DNA from: Verrucomicrobiaceae bacterium
Lineage (GTDB): Bacteria > Verrucomicrobiota > Verrucomicrobiia > Verrucomicrobiales > Verrucomicrobiaceae
Direction: 5' to 3'
DNA length: 64,000 bases
Assembly: GCA_016713035.1 (NCBI GenBank)
Contig: JADJPW010000014.1
Span: 124,001 to 188,000, forward strand
In this document: one piece after another, positions 56,024 through 63,184 of the stretch
Layout of the letters: each line of letters starts with the position of its first letter
Position numbering within the stretch: the first letter of the stretch is position 1
Program-made: the position numbers and the translations under genes
The notes under the pieces: generated by a model
Databases searched by the model: none
Told to the model about the DNA's origin: nothing
The model's input: the letters and a program-made list of their open reading frames with translations, nothing else

Positions 56024-57688
56024 TCACATTGCCCGATTGACGGCACTGAGCACGGCTTTGATGGAGGCGAGCTCGATATTGGTATCGACCCCGGCACCCC
56101 AGACCAGCTTTCCTTGGGCCGTTTTGATTTGGATAAAGGCGAGTGCCGCGGCCTGCGTGCCGGAGCTTAGGCTCTGCTCGCGGTAAGTGCTGACTTCGAA
56201 GCTCGTTGCACCAGCATCCTTGATGAGCGCATCGGCAAAGGCTGCGATAGGGCCATTTCCGGTGCCGGTAATGCCACGTTCTTTACCATGAACGACAAGA
56301 CTACTGCGACAGGTGAAGACGCCGTCCACGCCATCGGCATGGAAGTGGTAGAGCTGGTAGGGAGTCTCACGGAGGATGTATTCGTCCCAGAACATCTGCT
56401 TCAACTCGGCACCGCTGACCTCACGACCGAGTTTATCGACGATGTCATTGGCGATGGGGCCGAACTCACGCTGCATGTCCTTCGGTAGCTCGATGCCGAA
56501 TTCGCTCTCTAGAAGATACGCGACGCCGCCTTTTCCGCTCTGGGAGTTCACGCGGATGACTTCGTGGTATTCGCGACCGATGTCGTTCGGGTCAATGGTG
56601 AGGTAGGGCACATCCCAGATGGATTTGTGCTCGTTGTAGCCGCTGAGTCCCTTCTTAATCGCATCCTGATGGCTGCCGCTGAAGGCTGTGAAGACGAGTT
56701 CACCGGCATAGGGCTGGCGTGGGGGCACGGTCATGCCGGTGGTGCGCTCATACATGGCGATAAGGCCATTCATATCGCTAAAGTCGAGCTGGGGAGCGAT
56801 GCCGTGCATGTAGAGATTCATCGCGACCTGCACGATGTCGAGATTCCCCGTGCGCTCACCATTGCCGAACAAAGTGCCCTCTACGCGATCCGCTCCTGCG
56901 AGCAGGCCCAACTCCGTGGCGGCTGTACCGGTGCCGCGGTCATTATGCGTGTGCAGACTGATGATGAGGCTGTCACGGTTTTTGATGTTTGTGCAGATCC
57001 ACTCGATCTGGTCGGCATACACATTCGGCATGCAGACCTCCACGGTATCGGGCAGATTGAGGATCATTTTATGCTGCGGCGTAGGCTGCCATACATCCAT
57101 GACAGCCTCGCTGATTTCTTTGGCGAATTCGACCTCGGTGGCGCTGAAGCTCTCTGGCGAGTATTGCAGCGTGACGTGCGTACCACCGGCGGTGAGGCGG
57201 TGCAGGCGGTCTTTGATCATCTGCGCTCCTTTGATGGCCACGGTGATGATTTCCTCCTTCGACTTCCCGAAGACATACTTCCGCTGCGCAGGCGAAGTGG
57301 AGTTGTACATGTGAATGACGACCTTTTTGGCCCCGATGAGGCTTTCGACGGTTTTTTCAATCAAATCCTCCCGCGCCTGCACCAGGCACTGGATCGTGAC
57401 ATCGTCTGGGATGCGCTTTTCCTCGATGAGGCGGCGGTTGAAGGCGAACTCGGTGTTCGAGGCAGAGGGAAAGCCGACTTCGATCTCCTTGAAGCCGCAT
57501 TTCACCAGTGCATCGAACATATCGAGCTTCTGCGACACATTCATGGGCACAGCGAGGGCTTGGTTGCCATCACGCAGATCGACGGAGCACCAGATAGGGG
57601 CTTTGGAGATGGTTTGAGAGGGCCAGCGGCGGTTTGGGAGCGAGACGGGGTCGAAACGCTGGTATTTGGCGGACGGATTTTTTAACAT
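56024..57688 (-). CDS. leuA: 2-isopropylmalate synthase (LeuA type 2)
   Basis: 554 residues, the usual length of the type-2 enzyme. The TIM-barrel catalytic part has SVDLRDGNQALAVPMN (metal-binding Asp), EIEVGFPSAS, SLHTHNDRGTGTA with the metal-binding His pair, and GNGERTGNLDIV. The C-terminal regulatory region is ISGTGNGPIAAF-like (ITGTGNGPIAAFADALI), consistent with leucine feedback. It condenses acetyl-CoA and 2-oxoisovalerate as the first committed step of leucine synthesis. No leuBCD is adjacent. A 275-base spacer (57689-57963) precedes it and holds only the terminator below. Confidence 0.93.
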   Translation of the reverse strand: MLKNPSAKYQRFDPVSLPNRRWPSQTISKAPIWCSVDLRDGNQALAVPMNVSQKLDMFDALVKCGFKEIEVGFPSASNTEFAFNRRLIEEKRIPDDVTIQCLVQAREDLIEKTVESLIGAKKVVIHMYNSTSPAQRKYVFGKSKEEIITVAIKGAQMIKDRLHRLTAGGTHVTLQYSPESFSATEVEFAKEISEAVMDVWQPTPQHKMILNLPDTVEVCMPNVYADQIEWICTNIKNRDSLIISLHTHNDRGTGTAATELGLLAGADRVEGTLFGNGERTGNLDIVQVAMNLYMHGIAPQLDFSDMNGLIAMYERTTGMTVPPRQPYAGELVFTAFSGSHQDAIKKGLSGYNEHKSIWDVPYLTIDPNDIGREYHEVIRVNSQSGKGGVAYLLESEFGIELPKDMQREFGPIANDIVDKLGREVSGAELKQMFWDEYILRETPYQLYHFHADGVDGVFTCRSSLVVHGKERGITGTGNGPIAAFADALIKDAGATSFEVSTYREQSLSSGTQAAALAFIQIKTAQGKLVWGAGVDTNIELASIKAVLSAVNRAM

Positions 57689-57900
57689 GAAAAGTGCAGA
57701 GCAAAGGATGATTGACGGTGCTGGGCGGTGCCAGAATGAGAACGCAGCCGTGACATGACGGCTAGGGGGGTATGACGAGGAAACGCGGGCCGCCTACCCT
57801 CGCGTGAGTCGCAGGGTAAGGAGAAGCAGAGCCGTGGCGGGCGTGGTCATGGTATGGCGAATGAAAGCAGGGGCAGGCCGAAGGTCAAGGTGCGGTAAAC

Positions 57901-57930
57901 AACAAAGCCGGACCTCGCGGTCCGGCTTTG
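57901..57930 (-). terminator. Strong hairpin terminator downstream of the sugar dehydrogenase gene
   Basis: Perfect 13-base stem ACAAAGCCGGACC / GGTCCGGCTTTGT with a TCGC loop. On the minus strand it is followed by GTTTACC, a short T run. It lies 34 bases after the stop of the dehydrogenase. Confidence 0.7.
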
Positions 57931-57963
57931 TGGGTGGGTGGGTGGAAGTAGCGTGCTGGAGGC

Positions 57964-59295
57964 TTACTTCTTCTGAAGGGGAGCCGTTTCGGCACCAGCG
58001 GGGACTTTGTCCGCAGGGACGAGCTTCCACAGGGCTCCGCGCTCACTGGTGTAGGGATCGACGGGGCCGCCGTAGTTGGCCGTGGCGTGGGTGAGGTAGA
58101 GATTGCCCTCGGAGTCAAAGCCGCTGCCAGTGGGGCGCAGCGGGGTGTCGAGATCGAGGAACTCCTGCATCTGGTATTTGTCGCCTTCTTTGGCGATGCC
58201 CCAGACCTTGCCACTGCCCCAGTCGGCGCAGAAGTAGGTGCCTTCGAGGCTCGGATGGGCCTTGCTGCGGCTGACACCGATGTTGATGACGCAGATGCCT
58301 TGATCGACGTGGCTGTATTCGGCCACGGGGAGCACGCCGACGCGTGGATTGTCCTTCTCGGTCTCTAGCGGGAAGGTGTGGCTGCCACACATGAATTTCC
58401 AGCCGTAGTTCTCGCCGCCTTTGCTGCCCGCAGGCTGCATATTGATCTCTTCCCAGTGGTTTTGACCGATGTCGGCGATCCAGAGGTCGCCGGTCTTCGC
58501 GTCAAAGCTGAAGGTCCAGGGATTGCGCAGGCCGTAGGCCCAGATCTCGGGTTTGGCTTTCGGATGGATCTTGGAGAAGGCCAACTCGGTGACGCCAAAG
58601 AGGGTCATCTGCTGTGGCAGGGTGATGAAGGGATTGTCCTTCGGCACGCTGTAGTTGCGATCGGGTGTGGTGTTATCCACGTCGATGCGGAGCATCTTGC
58701 CCATGTGGGTGTGCAGGTCCTGACCGGCGCTGATGACATCGCCCTCCCAGCCGCCGTCGCCGACGCCGATGTAGAGGTAGCCATCCGGCCCAAAGGCGAT
58801 CTGGCCGCCGTGGTGATTGCAGTAGGGGAAGTCGAGCTGCATCAGCACTTTGATGCTGTCCATGTCCGCCTGATCGGGCTTGTCCTTCTTCGCCTTTACC
58901 TCAGCGATCATGCTGGCTCCATTGAACCACAAGTCGGAGTAGCAGAAGAAGATACGACCGTTCTCATTGAACTTCGGATGGAAGGCGATGCTGAAAAGAC
59001 CGAGTTCGAGGAAGGAGCTGATGGTCTTGTCCTTGATGTCGAGGAAGGGCTTTCTGTTCACTTTGCCGTCTTTGACGATCTGGATGACTCCAGGACGCTC
59101 GGCGACGAACAGGCGGCCGCTGCCATCCGGTGCACCAGCGACGGCGACGGGATCGACGAGGTCGCCCGCGACTTTAACGAGGGCGATTTCAGTTTTGCCA
59201 GGCAGTTTGCCGCCGGGCTGGATGGTCTGTGCCATGGAGGCAAAGGGCAGCGCGAGCGCTGTGATCGAGGTCAGGAGTGTGTGAGTCGGTTTCAT
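57964..59295 (-). CDS. PQQ-type glucose/sorbosone dehydrogenase-like protein, exported
   Basis: 443 residues from the ATG at 59295, which directly precedes a signal peptide (TLLTSITALALPFASMA); an upstream in-frame ATG-like start adds 38 residues and is rejected. The six-bladed propeller is typical: PDGSGRLFVAERPGVIQIV, LGLFSIAFHPKFNENGRIFF, GGQIAFGPDGYLYIGVGDGG, YGLRNPWTFSFDAKTGDLWI, GENYGWKFMCG. A His in YCNHHGGQIAF is the likely catalytic base. It oxidises a sugar or alcohol in the periplasm, presumably with PQQ; the substrate is unknown. Confidence 0.88.
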   Translation of the reverse strand: MKPTHTLLTSITALALPFASMAQTIQPGGKLPGKTEIALVKVAGDLVDPVAVAGAPDGSGRLFVAERPGVIQIVKDGKVNRKPFLDIKDKTISSFLELGLFSIAFHPKFNENGRIFFCYSDLWFNGASMIAEVKAKKDKPDQADMDSIKVLMQLDFPYCNHHGGQIAFGPDGYLYIGVGDGGWEGDVISAGQDLHTHMGKMLRIDVDNTTPDRNYSVPKDNPFITLPQQMTLFGVTELAFSKIHPKAKPEIWAYGLRNPWTFSFDAKTGDLWIADIGQNHWEEINMQPAGSKGGENYGWKFMCGSHTFPLETEKDNPRVGVLPVAEYSHVDQGICVINIGVSRSKAHPSLEGTYFCADWGSGKVWGIAKEGDKYQMQEFLDLDTPLRPTGSGFDSEGNLYLTHATANYGGPVDPYTSERGALWKLVPADKVPAGAETAPLQKK

Positions 59296-59410
59296 GGGAA
59301 AAAGGAGCCGCGAGGCTATGAAATGACTCATACGGCGGCAAGAGTTAAAATGACGCATCACAAAAACCTTCCATCTGACCACCAGCCTACCCTCTGGCCG
59401 CTCTGACATC

Positions 59411-60441
59411 TCATGATGATACTCGGACAGCCTTCTCCCCTGCCCTAGCGTCCTCCACGCTGAACTTCACCGGCAAAAACTGCTCGATGAGCGCCATGTT
59501 CGTCCGCGTGTGATCGGTGATGGCGAGCGTGTGAAACACCCCACCGCCTGAAAGGGCCATGGGCAGAAGGAGCTGATCCGCCAGATGGACGCCCACCGGT
59601 GCTGGGGAGGCCAAATAGCTGCGCTGGCCCTTCGCCGCACCGGTGGCGACGGCTTCGGCGGATTTGCCGAGCTGGGCGATGCCGGTGCTGATCTCGCACA
59701 CGTTCGCAAAGCGGGCACCGAGCAGGATGGCATTGCCGGGGCCTGGGCTGTCGTTCGCGTAGCGGAGGTCGATGTGGTTTTCGGGCCATTCGAGGATCTT
59801 GGAGGCGGTCACGATTTCGCGTTTGGCGATCTCGCCGGGCAGATGCGCATGCAGCACGCGGCCAAAAGTCTCCACCGGCTCACCGCGTTCGGTGAGCTTG
59901 AGCTTCTTCCACTTCTTGATCGGCCCGATTTCCGCCGTGAGCACGCCACCGCCTGCCTGCATGAAGCCGGGGCGCTCCAGTGTGACCTTAGCATCGACGC
60001 CCATGCTCCACAGCACCGGTAGGAAGCATTGCTCGATGAACTCGAACGGCGGTGCCATCGGGTTGTGCGTGCCGCCTTCGATGCGCAGCGTGCTGGAGGC
60101 CTCGGCATGAAGCAGCGCGGGCAGAAGCGTCTGCAAAACAAGCGTCGTGCTGCCGCCGGAGCCGATGGCGAACGAGTAATCGCCCGCCGCGACCTTCCCA
60201 GGCTGGAAAAAGAGTTCCGTGGAGCCGAGATCGGCCCCTTCGACCTCCGCGCCGCAGACTTCCGCCGCAGCTTTCACGCAGGTCAGATGCTGCCGCATCA
60301 GCCCTGGCTTCGGACGCTTCCCGCGAATGTTCGTCATCCGAAACGCCCGCCCCGTGACCAGCGCCAGCGACAACGAAGACCGCAGCAACTGCCCGCCGCC
60401 GGATTCGCCGGAGATAGAGAGGATGGAGGTGTGTTTTTCAT
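59411..60441 (-). CDS. rtcA: RNA 3'-terminal phosphate cyclase, with a frameshift near its start
   Basis: About 340 residues if repaired. The main open frame (59411 to about 60428) contains NIRGKRPKPGLMRQHLTC, STTLVLQTLLPAL, EGGTHNPMAPPFEFIEQCFL and PVGVHLADQLLLPMAL, where the His is the adenylated nucleophile. The essential N-terminal stretch SISGESGGGQLLRSSL is readable in the same frame, but there is no start codon in that frame before a stop. An ATG at 60441 is in a different frame, followed by AAAAA (plus strand 60434-60438). One extra A would give MKKHTSILSISGESGGGQ, the perfect family start. The enzyme converts RNA 3'-phosphates to 2',3'-cyclic phosphates with ATP. It is the last gene of the rsr-Y RNA-rtcB locus. 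Confidence 0.85.
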
Positions 60442-60567
60442 GGTTGATTCATTCATTGCGGGTTTTTGGGCAGGAGGTTAGAATGCAGGCGTTATGAGCG
60501 CGATCACCTTTGAGCTTCCGATCACGGGCCTGCCAGACATTCATCTGGCTGAATGCGGCGCTACAAA

Positions 60568-60867
60568 TCAAGCACCTCGTAAATGTCGCCGGATCCAAGA
60601 CGGGCGACGGCGGCAGTCCACGATGGCTCTTATCATGACGGCTTCGTTTTCGACGGTGTAGAAGATGGCGAAGGGAAATCGCTTGGAGAGTGCTCGGTGA
60701 TATTGGCGGTAGGGCCGGAGATGGATGCCTGCGGTGAGATGGAGGCCGTCAATATCGGTATAGAGCTGACGCAGAAAGTAGTCACCGAGGCCAGGCTCCT
60801 GCTTCTCGTAGAAACGAAAGCCTGCGATGAGGTCGTCCTTGGCGAGATCGAGAATCTGAATTTTCAT
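60568..60867 (-). CDS. RelE/ParE-superfamily toxin
   Basis: 99 residues, the usual toxin length. The fold signature is seen: an alpha-helix start (LDLAKDDLIAGFRFYEKQEPG), then HLRPYRQYHRALSKRFPFAI and the final strands FYTVENEAVMIRAIVDCRRR. The Arg/Lys-rich end carries the residues expected to contact ribosome or gyrase targets. It starts four bases inside the end of the antitoxin gene (ATGA), the usual coupling. It probably arrests growth when free. It sits between rtcB and rtcA in an RNA-repair locus. Confidence 0.88.
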   Translation of the reverse strand: MKIQILDLAKDDLIAGFRFYEKQEPGLGDYFLRQLYTDIDGLHLTAGIHLRPYRQYHRALSKRFPFAIFYTVENEAVMIRAIVDCRRRPSWIRRHLRGA

Positions 60868-61082
60868 CGGACAGCTTCTCGAATTTCCCGTTTCGCGTCC
60901 TCCCAGTCGATGAATCTTACGGTGCCTGCGGCGATGGCGGACTCGCGTTCATCGAGCAAGTTTTGCTGCCATGCAGGCACTTCAAGTTCGGCCTCTGAAG
61001 CCGCGATATCGTCCCAGAGCGTCTCCATGACGAAGAGCTTCTCTTTAAGCGACATTTGGTGAAGGGCTTGGAGCGAGATCAT
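60864..61082 (-). CDS. Addiction-module antitoxin
   Basis: 72 residues from the ATG at 61082; an upstream ATG adds 12 residues without the family pattern. The sequence SLQALHQMSLKEKLFVMETL, then WDDIAAS, a P-x-W (PAWQ), LLDERESAIAAG and DWEDAKREI is the TIGR02574-type addiction-module family. It binds and neutralises the overlapping toxin downstream and represses the operon. It begins 52 bases after the end of rtcB. Confidence 0.88.
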   Translation of the reverse strand: MISLQALHQMSLKEKLFVMETLWDDIAASEAELEVPAWQQNLLDERESAIAAGTVRFIDWEDAKREIREAVR

Positions 61083-61134
61083 GGATTTATGGTAGAGGTT
61101 TTGAGATTCGATTGCCAATCAAATCTACTCAGCA

Positions 61135-62622
61135 TCAATCATCCGCCTCCGCCGCGTCTTTGATGACGAAGCGGGCCTTCAGTTTGCAGACTTGCTGGGC
61201 GAGGCCGGCGGACTCGACGCTGTGGAGGACTTCTTTGAGGTCTTTGTAGGCGTTGGGGGCTTCGTCGATGGGGTATTGGCGGGCGTTGTAGAGGATGTCG
61301 TGGGTTTCGAAGTCGGCGTTGACCTCGTTTTGATTGAGATTGCGGGCGGCGGCTTTGCGGCCCATGCAGCGGCCGGCACCGTGGTTGACGCTGAAGCAGC
61401 TTTTCACGGCATCGGGCTTCGCGACCATGACGACGGAGCCATCGCGTGGGTTGCCGGGGAGGAGGATCGGGTGACCGGTCGCGGCAAAAGGCGTGTCTTT
61501 GAGCGCGTGGTGGCCGCCGGGGAAGGCGCGGGTGGCTCCTTTGCGGTGGACCCAGGCGAGCTGGTCGTTCACGACTTCCTGACGCGCGATGTTGTGGCTG
61601 ATGAAGTACACGAGCTGCCCTTTCGTGCCGGGAAGCACTTCTTGGAAGGCTTCCAGCACGAGCGCATTGATGAGCATGTGGTTCACGGTGGCGAAGTTCG
61701 CCCCGAGCGCCATGTCGTCGAGATAGGCGTCCGCTTCGGGCGTTCCGAGCGGGGCATAGACGAGCTGTTTGTCCTCGGCTGGGAATGCGAGGCCCCAGGT
61801 GCGGAAGAAGCCTTCCAGAGCCTTGAACTGGCGCTGCGCGAGGATGTTCCCGAATCCGCGAGATCCGCAGTGGCTGAGGAAGGCGACGTGATTGTCCCGC
61901 AGGCCGAAGACCTCGGCGGTGCGGCGCATCTCGGCGTCGTCGGCTAGCTGCACGACCTCGCACTCACCGAAGTGGTTTCCACCACCGTAGGAGCCGAGCT
62001 GGGTCATTTTGTTCTCAAAGCCAGGGAAGCCGTTGAAGGCTCGCATTTTGTCGAGGCGCTCGTGCAGCGTGGAGACGTTTCCATCGTGGCCGAGGTGGGC
62101 GCTGTCTTCGCAACGCTGCGCCCACTCGGGCGGGATGCCGAGGGCTTCGCACACGCTGCGGCTCGCGCCTTCGGTGCAAACCTGCACGCCGAGATCGGCG
62201 GAGACGCGACGGGACTTTTTCGCTTCGCGTTGTCCACGGCCCGCGCCGGTCGGCGTGCGCTCGATGATGGCGTCGATGAGGCGACGGCGAATGGTTTTGT
62301 CGATGATTTCATCGGCGGGGATGTCCATCTGGAGCAGCGACATGGAGCACTTGATGTCCACGCCGACGGGTCCTGGATAAATGTGCGTCGGCGAGACCAT
62401 CACGCAGCCCACCGGCGCTCCGTAACCGCTGTGCGCATCGGGATTGAGCACGAGATCGGTCACGCCCGGAGCCGAGCGGGAGTTCAGCGCCTGCTCGATG
62501 CAGGACGGGTCAAAGCCCGCGCGGATCGCCTCCGTCCCGATGACGGTGATGGGCTTTCCCGCGTTGTTGCGGGCGGGGAGGATGGCTTCGGCTTCGCCGG
62601 TGATGTGGAAGGGGGAGTTCAT
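61135..62622 (-). CDS. rtcB: RtcB-type RNA ligase
   Basis: 495 residues. Metal-binding and catalytic motifs are present: NPDAHSGYGAPVGCVM, GPVGVDIKCSM (Asp and Cys ligands), GSYGGGNHFGECEVV (NHF), FLSHCGSRGFGN, and SVNHGAGRCMGR, whose His is the guanylylated nucleophile. RtcB joins 2',3'-cyclic phosphate or 3'-phosphate RNA ends to 5'-OH ends with GTP. Position: downstream of four Y RNAs and rsr, upstream of the TA pair and rtcA, all minus strand. The start ATG abuts a run of ATTTATG heptamers, and I see no Shine-Dalgarno there, so translation may be inefficient or the leader special. Confidence 0.93.
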   Translation of the reverse strand: MNSPFHITGEAEAILPARNNAGKPITVIGTEAIRAGFDPSCIEQALNSRSAPGVTDLVLNPDAHSGYGAPVGCVMVSPTHIYPGPVGVDIKCSMSLLQMDIPADEIIDKTIRRRLIDAIIERTPTGAGRGQREAKKSRRVSADLGVQVCTEGASRSVCEALGIPPEWAQRCEDSAHLGHDGNVSTLHERLDKMRAFNGFPGFENKMTQLGSYGGGNHFGECEVVQLADDAEMRRTAEVFGLRDNHVAFLSHCGSRGFGNILAQRQFKALEGFFRTWGLAFPAEDKQLVYAPLGTPEADAYLDDMALGANFATVNHMLINALVLEAFQEVLPGTKGQLVYFISHNIARQEVVNDQLAWVHRKGATRAFPGGHHALKDTPFAATGHPILLPGNPRDGSVVMVAKPDAVKSCFSVNHGAGRCMGRKAAARNLNQNEVNADFETHDILYNARQYPIDEAPNAYKDLKEVLHSVESAGLAQQVCKLKARFVIKDAAEADD

Positions 62623-62655
62623 TTATGATTTATGACTTTTGATTTATGATTTGGA
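62621..62655. repeat. ATTTATG heptamer block at the rtcB start
   Basis: On the plus strand: ATTTATG, ATTTATG, ACTTTTG, ATTTATG, ATTTGG in tandem. Only one arm is present. Two bases of the rtcB start codon are inside it. Confidence 0.6.
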
Positions 62656-62663
62656 GAAAAGGC

Positions 62664-62808
62664 GGTGACGACAAGGATTGATGAAACGTGTTACTCCGCT
62701 CTACCGCTGAGCTACGGTCCCGAAGAAATTGGAAAAGGTGGGACCGGAGGGATTCGAACCCCCGACCTGAGGCTCCGTAAGCATGTAGTTCCATCGGCAT
62801 TCGTCACC
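62664..62808 (-). ncRNA. Y RNA 4, with full permuted tRNA mimic
   Basis: 145 bases. The terminal stem is GGTGACGA / TCGTCACC, with CGAATGC on the 5' side and CCTTGTC on the 3' side, both shared by all four Y RNAs. A second stem GATGGAAC / GTTTCATC follows. Then comes a tRNA-like module in swapped order. First a T-arm (GGGGG-TTCGAAT-CCCTC), then the acceptor 3' strand CGGTCCC plus ACC, an 18-base loop, the acceptor 5' strand GGGACCG (7 perfect pairs), TA, and a D-arm (GCTC-AGCGGTA-GAGC) at 62698-62712. It is followed by CCGCCTTTTC, a possible weak terminator. Family knowledge: bacterial Y RNAs of the YrlA type carry such a module and bind Rsr. Confidence 0.88.
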
Positions 62809-62838
62809 ATTTGAGGTGATTGGTTTTTGAAAAGAAGG

Positions 62839-62930
62839 TGGCGACAAGGGTGGAGAGACTTCGCCGCATGGCTGCGGGGCGAGATTTGAACTCGCTGGTT
62901 ACCAGATGTAGTCCGCTCCGGCATTCGCCA
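62839..62930 (-). ncRNA. Y RNA 3, with reduced tRNA-like module
   Basis: 92 bases. The terminal stem is TGGCGA / TCGCCA with the shared CGAATGC and CCTTGTC flanks. The inner stem is GGAG..GACT / AGTC.CTCC with ACTACAT in between. The module has a good T-arm (GCGAG-TTCAAAT-CTCGC, 62879-62895) followed by a short hairpin (CCGCA-GCCA-TGCGG) in place of the acceptor. No D-arm is present. Confidence 0.8.
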
Positions 62931-62957
62931 GGATTTGGGGTGATGATTTGAAAGTGG

Positions 62958-63081
62958 TGATGGCGACAAGGTGATCGAGAAACGTTTCAATTGCTCTACC
63001 GACTGAGCTACTGCCGAAGCAGGCAGGGATCGAACCTGCGACCAGTTGAGTTCATGTAGTTCCTCAGGGCATTCGCCATCA
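62958..63081 (-). ncRNA. Y RNA 2, with permuted tRNA mimic capped by UUCG
   Basis: 124 bases. The terminal stem is TGATGGCGA / TCGCCATCA with the shared CGAATGC and CCTTGTC flanks. The second stem is GAGGAAC / GTTTCTC. The permuted tRNA-like module has a T-arm (GCAGG-TTCGATC-CCTGC, 63023-63039), a four-pair acceptor stem CTGC / GCAG closed by a TTCG tetraloop (63011-63022), TA, and a D-arm (GCTC-AGTCGGTA-GAGC, 62993-63008). The stable capped acceptor can have no free 3' end, so it cannot be aminoacylated. Confidence 0.9.
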
Positions 63082-63102
63082 TTTAGGAAATGGGTGAGAG
63101 AT

Positions 63103-63174
63103 GGAGCCTGGTGACAAGGATTGGAGAGACGTGACAGTTTGGAATGTAGTCCGCTCCAGCATTCACCAGGCTCC
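63103..63174 (-). ncRNA. Y RNA 1, minimal, no tRNA-like module
   Basis: 72 bases. The terminal stem is the strongest of the four: GGAGCCTGGTGA / TCACCAGGCTCC, 12 perfect pairs. TGAATGC and CCTTGTC flank the inner part, as in the other copies (TGAATGC for CGAATGC). The inner stem is TGGAG..GAC / GTC..CTCCA with ACTACAT in the loop. It starts 11 bases after the stop of rsr. Confidence 0.85.
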
Positions 63175-63184
63175 AAAGGGGGTG

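Noticed and set aside
56564..57685. 373-codon plus-strand open frame over leuA
   Set aside because: leuA is unmistakable; the other strand is a shadow.
62664..63081. Ordinary tRNA genes in the Y RNA interval
   Set aside because: T-arm and D-arm are in the wrong order and no anticodon arm lies between them, so these are not normal tRNA genes.
62664..63174. CRISPR-like array from the repeated ACTACAT/CCTTGTC blocks
   Set aside because: The blocks are too few, unequal in spacing and explained by RNA secondary structure. No cas genes are present.
62712..63176. Open frame of 154 codons on the minus strand across Y RNAs 1 to 4
   Set aside because: It runs through strongly paired RNA stems and the translation has the look of a tRNA shadow; the paired stems explain the sequence better.
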